Positions 56,588 through 64,000 of a stretch of DNA of 64,000 nucleotides are shown piece after piece. The DNA lies in NCBI RefSeq assembly GCF_023734115.1, contig NZ_AP025737.1:2108001-2172000 (forward strand). The letters are read 5' to 3'. Within the stretch, counting starts at the first letter, position 1. Each line of letters begins with the position of its first letter. A program made the translations under genes and the position numbers. This DNA is from Herbiconiux sp. L3-i23. Lineage in GTDB: Bacteria; Actinomycetota; Actinomycetes; Actinomycetales; Microbacteriaceae. The notes below the pieces were generated by a model. It was not told the DNA's origin. It did no database searches and saw only the letters and a program-made list of their open reading frames with translations.

Positions 56588-57421
56588 ATGGCTTGGCGCT
56601 ACGTGGTCACTCCCCAATGGCAGGGTTCCGGTTCCAGCAGGGCGATGCGATTGATCGACGGCGCCGAGGCCATCAAGGGCGACCTCCCCGCCCGCCTGAC
56701 GATCGAGGTCGACGCTCCGATCGGAGCCGGCGACTCCCTCGGCACAGGGGTGCACCGTCTCTCGTCGATCATCACCGTGCGCGATCGCCTCGCCGACGCA
56801 CTCGATGGACTCGACGCCGGGGAGACGCCGCTCGTGATCGGCGGCGACTGCGGCGTCGAACTCGCCGCGGTGACGCGCGCGATCCGCACCGAACCGGACA
56901 CCTGCGTGCTCTGGTTCGACGCGCACGGCGACCTCAACACCCCTGATACATCGCGGAGCTCCGCATTCGGCGGCATGGTGTTGCGCAGCCTGCTCGGCGA
57001 CGGTGAACCGCTGATCGCCGCCGCGCCGGCGGTCGACCCGTCGCGGGTCGTCCTCGTCGGCGCCCGCGCGCTCGACGACGGCGAAGCCGACTACCTCGCC
57101 GGCGGGAGCCTGCACTCGATCTCGGCGGCGGACGTCGACGCCACGACCGTGGTCGACGCGATCGCCGCGACCGGGGCCACGTCCGTCTATCTCCATCTCG
57201 ATCTCGACGTGCTCGACCCGGCCGAGATCGCCGGCGTCGGATCGGGTGAGCCGTTCGGGCTCTCCCTCGAGACGGTGCTCGCCGTCATCGGGGCGGTCCG
57301 AGCCCGCTACCCGCTCTCGGGCGGCGCGATCCTCGGTTTCGCGCCCGAATCCCTTGCCGCCGCGGTCGACGATCTGCCCGCGATCCTGCGCATCCTGTCG
57401 GCGATCACGTCCTCCCGCTGA
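56588..57421 (+). CDS. Arginase-family protein
   Basis: 277-aa ureohydrolase-fold protein. Metal motifs WFDAHGDLN (Asp/His/Asp, about 110-118) and HLDLDVLDP (about 203-211) are present, but the first ligand motif reads GGDCG instead of GGDHS, so one metal-binding His is Cys. It may act on another amidine, or not be an arginase. GATACT 7 nt before the ATG suggests a leaderless mRNA. Confidence 0.88.
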   Translation: MAWRYVVTPQWQGSGSSRAMRLIDGAEAIKGDLPARLTIEVDAPIGAGDSLGTGVHRLSSIITVRDRLADALDGLDAGETPLVIGGDCGVELAAVTRAIRTEPDTCVLWFDAHGDLNTPDTSRSSAFGGMVLRSLLGDGEPLIAAAPAVDPSRVVLVGARALDDGEADYLAGGSLHSISAADVDATTVVDAIAATGATSVYLHLDLDVLDPAEIAGVGSGEPFGLSLETVLAVIGAVRARYPLSGGAILGFAPESLAAAVDDLPAILRILSAITSSR

Positions 57422-57491
57422 CGCCGCCGCGTTCAGCGGAGGCTCAGCCAACACCCGGAATCGGACGCCCCCGTCGCGGTAGCCTTCAGCC

Positions 57492-58292
57492 ATGACTCCC
57501 GACGACGGCCGCCCGAGAGTGGTCGTCGAGCGCCGCGGTCACGTGACCCTGGTCGGCCTCGACCGCCCCGAGAAGCGCAACGCGGCCGACGTGCGGATGC
57601 TTCGCGAGCTGGCCTCGGCGTACGGCGAGTTCGAACGCGACCCCGAGGCACGCGTCGCGGTGGTGCACGGCGTCGGCGACCACTTCACCGGCGGCCTCGA
57701 CCTCGCCGACATCGGCCCCCGCATGGCATCGAGCGGTGGGCTCGACCTGGTGCCCGACGGCGGACGCGACCCGTGGGGACTCATCGGCCCCGACCGCACG
57801 AAGCCGGTGGTCGTCGCGGTCCAGGGCACCTGCCTCACCCTCGGCGTCGAGCTGATCCTCGCCAGCGAGATCGCGGTCGCCGCCGACTCGACGCGTTTCG
57901 GTCAGATCGAGGTCTCGCGCGCCATCCTGCCGTTCGGCGGCGCGACCCTGCGCTTCCCCCGCGCCGTCGGCTGGGGCGACGCGATGCGCTGGATGCTCAC
58001 GGGCGAGCTCTTCGACGCCGCCGAAGCGCACCGCATCGGCCTCGTCAGCGAGGTCGTGCCGCACGGTCAGCAGCTCGACCGGGCGCTCGCCATCGCCGCG
58101 CGGATCGCGGCGCAGGCCCCGCTCGCCGTGCAGGCGACGCTCTCGAACGCCCGCCTCGCCGTCCGAGAGGGCGACGCCGCAGCCGCCGCCCGATTGGGCG
58201 ACGAATTGACCCGGCTCGCGGCCAGCGAGGACGCCGCCATCGGGATGCGCGCGTTCCTGACGCGAACCGATCCCGACTTCGTCGGTCGATGA
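57492..58292 (+). CDS. Enoyl-CoA hydratase/isomerase (crotonase) family protein
   Basis: 266-aa crotonase-fold protein. Oxyanion-hole Gly region and GQIEVSRAILPFGGATLR are present; the first catalytic Glu fits QIEV, but the second, normally in AMEM, is AMRW, so it may not be a hydratase. TAGCCT lies 6 nt before the ATG. The disulfide reductase-like gene follows after 23 bp. Confidence 0.9.
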   Translation: MTPDDGRPRVVVERRGHVTLVGLDRPEKRNAADVRMLRELASAYGEFERDPEARVAVVHGVGDHFTGGLDLADIGPRMASSGGLDLVPDGGRDPWGLIGPDRTKPVVVAVQGTCLTLGVELILASEIAVAADSTRFGQIEVSRAILPFGGATLRFPRAVGWGDAMRWMLTGELFDAAEAHRIGLVSEVVPHGQQLDRALAIAARIAAQAPLAVQATLSNARLAVREGDAAAAARLGDELTRLAASEDAAIGMRAFLTRTDPDFVGR

Positions 58293-58315
58293 CCGACGCG
58301 AGAGGAGCAGAATCC

Positions 58316-59755
58316 GTGACGAAGACCTACGACCTGATCGTGATCGGCGCCGGGCCGGTCGGCGAGAACGTCGCCGATTATGCGACGAAGCGCGGGCTCA
58401 GCACCGTCATCGTCGAGAGCGAACTCGTCGGAGGCGAGTGCTCCTATTGGGCGTGCACGCCGTCGAAGGCGATCCTGCGGCCCGTGCTCGCTCGCGACTC
58501 CGCGCTGCGGGTCGAAGGGGCGAAGGAGTCGATCACCGCACCGATCGACTCCGCCGCCGTACTGCGCCGCCGCGACTCGTTCGTGCACGACTGGAGCGAC
58601 CAGGGTCAGGTCGACTGGCTCGATTCGGCCGGAATCGATCTCGTGCGCGGTCACGGCCGCATCACCGGGGTGAAGAAGGTCACCGTCACCGCACCCGACG
58701 GGTCCGAAATCGAGCTCGAGGCGCGCGCCGCCGTCACCATCGCCACCGGGAGCGCAGCGCTGCTCCCCGACATCCCCGGCCTGCTCGACGTCGACCCGTG
58801 GACCAGCCGCGAGGCGACGGGCGCCAAGGAGGTCCCCGCGTCCCTCGCGATCATCGGCGGCGGCGTCGTCGCCGCCGAGATGGCCACCGCCTACACCGGC
58901 CTCGGCAGCGAGGTCACGCTCATCGTGCGCGGCACGCTCCTCGAGAAGATGGAGCCGTTCGCCGGGGAACTCGTCGCCGAGCAGCTCGAGAAGAGCGGCG
59001 CGACCCTGAAGTCCGGCTCGTCGCCGACTTCCGCCCGGCGCGGAGACGATGGCCTGGTCGTGCTCGAGTTCGATGACGGCAGCACCGTGACGGCGGCGGA
59101 AGTGCTCGTCGCGACCGGCCGCACGCCCCGCACCGAAGACCTCGGTCTCGGCAGCATCGGTCTCACCAACGGCGACTGGCTGCAGGTCGACGACACCCTG
59201 CTGGTGACGGCGCCGACCAACGACGACGAGAAGTGGCTCTACGCGACCGGCGACGTGAACCATCGCGCGCTCCTCACCCACCAGGGCAAGTACCAGGCGC
59301 GCGCCGCCGGCGAGGTCATCGCCGCCCGCGCGCAGGGCCGCCCCGTCGACGACGCCCCGTGGGGGCTGCACGTCGCCACCGCCGACGCCGAAGCCGTCCC
59401 GCAGGTAACCTTCACCGACCCCGAGGTCGCCTCGATCGGCCACACCGAGAAGACCGCGACGGACGCCGGATACCCGGTGCGCGTCGTCGACTACGACATC
59501 GGCTCGGTCGCGGGCGCCGCCCTGCAAGCCGACGGATACGCGGGCAAGGCGCGACTGATCGTGGACACCGACCGCGACGTCATACTCGGCGCGACCTTCG
59601 TCGGCCAAGACGTCGCCGACCTGCTGCATTCGGCCACCATCGCCGTCGTCGGCGAGGTGCCGCTGCGCCGACTCTGGCACGCGGTCCCCTCCTACCCGAC
59701 CATCAGCGAAATCTGGCTGCGACTGCTCGAGACCTACGGAAGGCCCGAATCGTGA
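58316..59755 (+). CDS. FAD-dependent disulfide-reductase-like oxidoreductase
   Basis: 479-aa class I flavoprotein disulfide oxidoreductase. FAD motif IVIGAGPVGENV (about 8-19), redox pair Cys42-x4-Cys47, NAD motif AIIGGGVVAAEMA (about 180), and the FAD Asp in YATGDVN. The C-terminal His of lipoamide dehydrogenases is Tyr460 in PSYPTISE, so it is probably not a true dihydrolipoamide dehydrogenase. GTG 58316 has AGGAG upstream; ATG 58289 lies further out. Confidence 0.9.
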   Translation: MTKTYDLIVIGAGPVGENVADYATKRGLSTVIVESELVGGECSYWACTPSKAILRPVLARDSALRVEGAKESITAPIDSAAVLRRRDSFVHDWSDQGQVDWLDSAGIDLVRGHGRITGVKKVTVTAPDGSEIELEARAAVTIATGSAALLPDIPGLLDVDPWTSREATGAKEVPASLAIIGGGVVAAEMATAYTGLGSEVTLIVRGTLLEKMEPFAGELVAEQLEKSGATLKSGSSPTSARRGDDGLVVLEFDDGSTVTAAEVLVATGRTPRTEDLGLGSIGLTNGDWLQVDDTLLVTAPTNDDEKWLYATGDVNHRALLTHQGKYQARAAGEVIAARAQGRPVDDAPWGLHVATADAEAVPQVTFTDPEVASIGHTEKTATDAGYPVRVVDYDIGSVAGAALQADGYAGKARLIVDTDRDVILGATFVGQDVADLLHSATIAVVGEVPLRRLWHAVPSYPTISEIWLRLLETYGRPES

Positions 59756-60255
59756 ACATCACGCAGGCTCTGGGCGATGCCCGCGACAGCCTTCGCCGAG
59801 TCCGCAACTCCCCCGAGATGATGCGCACCTTCCCGCCCGGGTGGATGCGCGCGATCGGCTTCGAGTACGCGACCATCGTCGGCCTCACCATCGGCCTGCC
59901 CCTCAGCAAGGGCCGAATCCGCACGGAGGGCGATCTGATCGTGCTCACCGGGCTGCCGAAATGGGCGTTCAAGCGCGGCGGCACGACCGTCGGACGCGTC
60001 TACCTGACGCGCAGCAACGACGGTCCCGACGTCATCAAGCACGAGCAGGTGCACCTCGAGCAGTGGCGCAAGTACGGATTCTGGTTCCCGCTGCTCTACG
60101 CCCTCGCAGGCCCCGACCCGCTCACGAACCGCTTCGAGATCGAGGCCGGACTCGAAGACGGCGGCTACCTGCCGAAGAAGAAGCGCGCGCCCGCTCGGCG
60201 GCCGCGCACGCAGTCGGCGACCGCCACGTTCGAGACCGAAGAGCCCGCCGAGTGA
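59752..60255 (+). CDS. Hypothetical protein with HExxH motif
   Basis: 167-aa protein of unknown function, begins with GTG overlapping the preceding stop. It contains HEQVHLEQW (about residues 97-105), a zincin-type HExxH, and a basic C-terminal tail rich in Arg/Lys/Pro. Sometimes annotated as an Fe-S oxidoreductase, but no Cys cluster is present. Confidence 0.82.
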   Translation: MNITQALGDARDSLRRVRNSPEMMRTFPPGWMRAIGFEYATIVGLTIGLPLSKGRIRTEGDLIVLTGLPKWAFKRGGTTVGRVYLTRSNDGPDVIKHEQVHLEQWRKYGFWFPLLYALAGPDPLTNRFEIEAGLEDGGYLPKKKRAPARRPRTQSATATFETEEPAE

Positions 60256-61139
60256 GCCCGCAGCACGACCGCGAGCTGCCGCCGCCGACCGGCATGGTCG
60301 GCCGTACGGTCATCCTCACCGGGGCGAGCTCGGGCATCGGACGCGCCGCCGCACGTGCCCTGTCGGCCCTGGGCGCCGATGTGGCCGTCGTCGGTCGCAA
60401 CCCCGACCGCACCCGCGAGATCGCGTCCGAGCTCGGCGCCGAGCCCTTCGTCGCCGACTTCGGCCGACTCTCCGACGTCAGGGAACTCGCCGATCAGCTG
60501 CTCGAGCGCTTCCCGCGCATCCACGTCCTCGCGAACAACGCCGGCGCCATGCAGCACGCGCGCGAGTACACGGTCGACCGCAACGAGCGCACGTTCCAAG
60601 AGAGCCACCTGGGCGGATTCCTGCTCACCTCGCTGCTGCTACCCCGCCTGATCGAGACCGCTGCCGATGCCCCTCCCGGCAGCGTGAGGGTGCTGCAGAC
60701 CGCGAGCATCGCGGCGCGCGGCGGCCGCATCCGACTCGACGACCTCGACAATCAGCACGGTCCATGGCTCGGCGGCTGGCGGGCGTACTCGAACGTCAAG
60801 CTCGAGAACGTCATCTTCATCAAGGAGCTCGCCCGCCGCCTGCAGGGCACCGGGGTCGAGGCGTTCTCGTTCCACCCCGGCTTCGTGCGCTCGAACTTCG
60901 GCGCGGGGAACTGGGCGATGAGCGTCCTGAACTTCGTCACTCAGGGTCACTACGGCATCAGCCCCGAGCAGGGAGCGGAGCCGCTCATCCGGCTGGCGGC
61001 GACGCCCGAGGTCGGCTTCCCGAGCGGGACCTACTTCGACCGTCTCACGGGCGACGGTCCGACCGCGCCCCAGGCCGAGCAGCGTTCGCTCGCCGCCGGA
61101 CTCTGGCGCGCGAGCGAAGAGCGGGTCGCTCGCAGCTGA
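60252..61139 (+). CDS. Short-chain dehydrogenase/reductase (SDR)
   Basis: 295-aa classical-fold SDR: cofactor motif TGASSGIG (about 24-31), LANNAGA (about 95), catalytic YSNVK (Tyr-Lys, about 180). GTG overlaps the preceding stop (GTGA). Substrate unknown; the C-terminal region with HPGFVRSNFGAGN suggests a retinol-dehydrogenase-like subgroup. Confidence 0.93.
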   Translation: MSPQHDRELPPPTGMVGRTVILTGASSGIGRAAARALSALGADVAVVGRNPDRTREIASELGAEPFVADFGRLSDVRELADQLLERFPRIHVLANNAGAMQHAREYTVDRNERTFQESHLGGFLLTSLLLPRLIETAADAPPGSVRVLQTASIAARGGRIRLDDLDNQHGPWLGGWRAYSNVKLENVIFIKELARRLQGTGVEAFSFHPGFVRSNFGAGNWAMSVLNFVTQGHYGISPEQGAEPLIRLAATPEVGFPSGTYFDRLTGDGPTAPQAEQRSLAAGLWRASEERVARS

Positions 61140-61164
61140 GCGGCGGACACGACGGGACCGGCGG

Positions 61165-62088
61165 TCAGCTGGCTTCCGCGCTGCCTTCGCGCCAGTACCC
61201 CATGAACGCGACCTGTCGGCGATCGATGCCGCAGTCGCGGACGAGGTAGCGGCGGATGAGCTTGATCATGCTCGATTCGCCCGCGATCCACACGTAGAGG
61301 CCCTCGTGCGGATCCTCGACGGGGGTCTCCCAGAGCATCTCGTCGGTGTCGGGCTCGACCGTGTCATCGGCAGAGGCGAACACGCCGCCGCATTCCGCGG
61401 CGTACCAGTCGCGCACCGCGGGAGCGAGCAGCTCGCCGGCACGAGCGCCGTTCCGGGCGATCCAGCGGGTGCTGACCCCGGGGTGCGCGACGACGGTGAG
61501 CGCGTCGTCGGCGTGCGGCACTTCGAGGATCGCGTGCGCGCTGATGCTCGCCGGCAGGTTCTCGAGGATCGCGCAGATAGCGGGAACCGCCGTCTCGTCC
61601 CCGGCGAAGAGCACCCGCGTGGCGATGCCCGGCTTGAACTCGATGCCCTCGTGCGAGAGGGGGCTGCGTGAATCGGGGCCCACGATGACGAGCGGGTCGC
61701 CGACGGCCGCCCGGGACACCCAGGTCGATGCGGGGCCGGTCTCGCCGTGCAGGGCGAAGTCGACATCCAGCCGGCGGGAGTCGGCGTCGATGCGGCGCAC
61801 CGTGTAGGTGCGGATGGGGTTGCGCAGGTCGTCGGGCAGCTCGCGCCAGCGGGCGTACCAGGTGCCCTCGAGGTGCGTCTCCTCGTCGTCGATGCCGAAG
61901 TCGCTGAATCCGCGCCCCGGCAGCGGAAGCACCAGCTTGATGCGCTGATCGAGCCCGTCGACGCCGAAGACGTCGAGGTCGGGACCCGTGAAGGTCACGC
62001 GGGTGAACGTGCTGCTGACGCGTTCGATCGCGGCCACCTCCACACGGTACGGACGGTACGACGGCCGGACGAGGGTGGAAGTTAGCAC
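61165..62088 (-). CDS. Siderophore-interacting protein (SIP family)
   Basis: 307-aa FAD/NAD(P)H ferric-siderophore reductase that releases iron in the cytoplasm. FAD-binding region RTYTVRRID (about 93-101) and GDETAVPAI, with the C-terminal tail GYWREG typical of SIP proteins. GTG 62088 is used: TAAAGT 6 nt upstream and a DtxR/IdeR-like box overlaps the start. Confidence 0.93.
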   Translation of the reverse strand: MLTSTLVRPSYRPYRVEVAAIERVSSTFTRVTFTGPDLDVFGVDGLDQRIKLVLPLPGRGFSDFGIDDEETHLEGTWYARWRELPDDLRNPIRTYTVRRIDADSRRLDVDFALHGETGPASTWVSRAAVGDPLVIVGPDSRSPLSHEGIEFKPGIATRVLFAGDETAVPAICAILENLPASISAHAILEVPHADDALTVVAHPGVSTRWIARNGARAGELLAPAVRDWYAAECGGVFASADDTVEPDTDEMLWETPVEDPHEGLYVWIAGESSMIKLIRRYLVRDCGIDRRQVAFMGYWREGSAEAS

Positions 62089-62100
62089 AGCCTTACTTTA
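62082..62100 (-). promoter_or_regulatory. DtxR/IdeR-type iron box over the SIP start
   Basis: TTAGCACAGCCTTACTTTA matches the DtxR consensus at 13 of 19 positions. It covers the -10 hexamer TAAAGT and the start codon of the siderophore-interacting gene, so iron-loaded repressor would block a leaderless transcript. Confidence 0.75.
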
Positions 62101-62148
62101 CTTGCCGTTCGGCGCGAGTCGACCTCCGCGGCGGAAAATCGTCCGCGA

Positions 62149-63576
62149 TCACCAGCCGGGCGGGTGCCGGCGCTGCCACTGCAACGCCCGTTCGAGCTGG
62201 CGTCCGATCGAGAGGATGGTGGCCTCCCCACCGGGCCGCCCGATCAGCTGCACTCCCATGGGCAGCCCCTGCTCGGTCGTCGAGACCGGCAGGGTGACGG
62301 CCGGCAGCCCGGACACGTTCACGAACGAGGTGAACGGCGTGTAGGCGACCTGCTGCGCGAAGTTCGCGGCACCGTCGTCGGGGTCGTACCAGCCGAGCGG
62401 CCGGGGCGGCAGCGCCAGCGCGGGTGTCAGCACGGCGTCGAGCCGTGCCCCCTCGCGCGAGAACCAGGCCCGGTTCACGCCCTTCTCGAAGCGCGACAGG
62501 GTCGCGAGCGCCTCGACGAGAGCGGCGACCGGAAGCGAACGGCCCTCCCGGATCAGCCACGCGGTGAGCGGCTCCACGAGACCGAGGCCCTCGTCGCCGA
62601 GCGGGATCGCGGCGGCCCCCGCCTTCCACACCGTCTCGAACGCGCCCGCGTATCCGATGCTGTCGGGGAACGGGACCTCCTCGAGCCCGTGGCCGCGGTC
62701 GGCCAGCAGCTCGATGGTGTCGTCGAGCGCGCGGCGTGCCGACGGGTCGAGCGCGATCTCGTGCGTGTCGTGCCAGGGCGAGCTCGTGGTGATGCCGATC
62801 TGGAAGCGACCTTCGCCGCGCACCGCCTCGCCGAGCAGCCGTCCGGGGTCGGGTGGGCGGAGGGTCGAGAGGAAGTCGATCTCCCCCGACGTCCTGGCGG
62901 TCATGGCGTCGAGCAGCATCGCGGCGTCTTCGACGGTGCGGGCGAGGGCGCCGTTCGAGACGAAGCCGGCGAGGCTGTCGGCCGTCGCCGGCACGAGGCC
63001 GCGGGTGGGCTTCAACCCGACGAGCCCCGTCGCGGCCGCGGGGATGCGCACCGACCCGCCCCCGTCGGAGCCGGGCGCGAACGGCAGCAGACCCGCGGCG
63101 ACCGCGACCGCCGCTCCCCCGCTCGAACCGCCCGCACCGAGCGAGAGGTCGTAGGGGTTGCTCGCCGCCGGACGTCCGAGCGGCTCGGTGTAGGAGGGCA
63201 TCCCGAACTCGGGTGCCGTGGTGGCGCCCACGCTCACGGCACCGGCCTCGTCGAGCACACGGACGATGTCGTCGGTGCCGTCGGCCACGCGGTCGGCGAA
63301 GGCACGGGACCCGCCCGTCCAGGAGGCCCCTTCGCGTCGCGAGAGCTCCTTCTCGGCGAGGGGCAGCCCCCACAGCTCGAGACTGCGGGGACGGTCGGCG
63401 AGGCGCTTCGCGGTGTCGAGCGCCCGATCCGGGTCGACCCGCGAGAACGCGCCGAGCGGGCCGTTCAGGCGGTCGATGCGGGTCAGGTAGTGCTCGAGCA
63501 GCTCGACGGGAGAGACGTCGCCGCGCTGCAGCCAGTCCCACTGTTCCTGCGCGCTCAGGTGATGCAGCTCGAACAT
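62149..63576 (-). CDS. Amidase (amidase signature family)
   Basis: 475-aa Ser-cisSer-Lys hydrolase: Lys in LPLAEKELS (about 76), cis-Ser in GAGGSSGGAAVAVAAG (about 148) and the catalytic Ser in GSDGGGSVRIPA (about 169-180). Substrate unknown. TAGGCT 7 nt before the ATG (minus strand) fits a leaderless start. Confidence 0.94.
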   Translation of the reverse strand: MFELHHLSAQEQWDWLQRGDVSPVELLEHYLTRIDRLNGPLGAFSRVDPDRALDTAKRLADRPRSLELWGLPLAEKELSRREGASWTGGSRAFADRVADGTDDIVRVLDEAGAVSVGATTAPEFGMPSYTEPLGRPAASNPYDLSLGAGGSSGGAAVAVAAGLLPFAPGSDGGGSVRIPAAATGLVGLKPTRGLVPATADSLAGFVSNGALARTVEDAAMLLDAMTARTSGEIDFLSTLRPPDPGRLLGEAVRGEGRFQIGITTSSPWHDTHEIALDPSARRALDDTIELLADRGHGLEEVPFPDSIGYAGAFETVWKAGAAAIPLGDEGLGLVEPLTAWLIREGRSLPVAALVEALATLSRFEKGVNRAWFSREGARLDAVLTPALALPPRPLGWYDPDDGAANFAQQVAYTPFTSFVNVSGLPAVTLPVSTTEQGLPMGVQLIGRPGGEATILSIGRQLERALQWQRRHPPGW

Positions 63577-63670
63577 GTTCCCGAGCCTAGGTGGTCCCTC
63601 CCGGCGTCGGGCTGACCCGACGGGACGGAGCGGCCCGCTGGGCCGGCCACTCGCGGACGCCCGACGAGAG

Positions 63671-64000
63671 CTACTTCAGGCTCTTCTGCAACAGCACGGT
63701 GCCGAGCCAGCGGTCGAACTTGAAGCCGACGCGTCCCATCCGCCCGATCTCCTTGAAGCCGAACGACTCGTGCGTGCGAATGGAGGCTTCGGCGCCCTTG
63801 TCGGCGATGACCGCGAGGATCTCCTTCAGCCCCGCCTCCTTCGACCGGTCGATCAGCGCCGCGAGCAGGTCGCGCCCCAACCCCTTGCCGGTGGCGGCGG
63901 GACGGAGATAGATCGAGTTCTCGACGGTGTAGCGGTAGGCGCGCTTCTGCTTCCACGGCTGCACGAGCGCGTAACCGAGCACTCCCCCGGTCGGCGACAC
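63671..64000 (-). CDS. GNAT-family N-acetyltransferase (5' end outside window)
   Basis: 109 residues visible of an acetyltransferase; the acetyl-CoA-binding motif RPAATGKGLGRDLLAALID (about 34-52) is intact, with HESFGFKEIGR behind it, as in phosphinothricin-type acetyltransferases. The gene continues past 64000. Substrate unknown. Confidence 0.9.
   Translation of the reverse strand: MSPTGGVLGYALVQPWKQKRAYRYTVENSIYLRPAATGKGLGRDLLAALIDRSKEAGLKEILAVIADKGAEASIRTHESFGFKEIGRMGRVGFKFDRWLGTVLLQKSLK

Overview
The window is high-GC, gene-dense actinobacterial DNA. The gene set points to the family Microbacteriaceae (order Micrococcales): an SCO4848-type membrane protein, DUF6993-like and DUF2945 proteins, a YkoEDC thiamine transporter, a cysteine-free bL36 paralogue, and many leaderless genes with a TANNNT hexamer 6-8 nt upstream of the start codon. 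I cannot name the genus. There are no rRNA genes, insertion sequences, prophage or CRISPR. Two tRNA genes are present: Arg-TCT on the minus strand and His-GTG on the plus strand.

Layout. 1-2.3 kb: 3' part of pepN, then a tandem palindrome block. 2.4-6.8 kb: operon of an amidohydrolase plus a polar amino-acid ABC importer. 6.9-11 kb: MscS channel with truncated globin, then an FAD dehydrogenase with an APH-type kinase. 11-13 kb: a hypothetical gene, tesB and the alternative bL36. 13-17.7 kb, minus strand: thioesterase, ettA, a lipoprotein, ssb, a small protein and msrA. 17.8-21 kb: aldo/keto reductase, EamA exporter and two unknowns. 21-21.7 kb: a four-copy 122-bp repeat array. 21.8-27.7 kb: marR-MFS, then a histidine kinase/response regulator followed by an ABC/FtsX exporter. 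27.7-31 kb: tRNA-Arg, mesD and mesX (folate-independent methionine synthesis) with a divergent LysR regulator. 31-36.2 kb: DUF808, orn, tRNA-His, a metallopeptidase, BenE and a DD-carboxypeptidase-like pseudoenzyme. 36.2-36.7 kb: a five-unit array of 88-bp palindromes. 36.8-40.4 kb, minus strand: TPP riboswitch, then ykoE, ykoD, ykoC and a P-loop kinase. 40.5-40.8 kb: a 347-bp element with 71-bp inverted termini. 40.8-49.5 kb: F420-type monooxygenase, then glgX-treY-treZ-FAD oxidoreductase. 49.6-54.6 kb: padR with a membrane protein, DUF2945, dinB, and a type III PKS with an ICMT-like methyltransferase. 54.8-64 kb: reductase-corA, arginase-like gene, crotonase, disulfide reductase-like gene, HExxH protein, SDR, siderophore-interacting protein with an iron box, amidase, and the start of a GNAT gene.

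Functional themes. glgX, treY and treZ, joined by stop/start overlaps, make trehalose from glycogen. The ykoEDC genes sit behind a thiamine riboswitch. mesD/mesX make methionine without methyl-folate. A kinase/regulator/ABC module looks like an envelope or drug-stress response.

The most unusual feature is the density of palindromic repeats. At least six families, which I call A to F, occupy intergenic gaps, often in tandem, and no transposase is visible. One family A copy lies in frame inside treY. This collection is the best candidate here for something undescribed.
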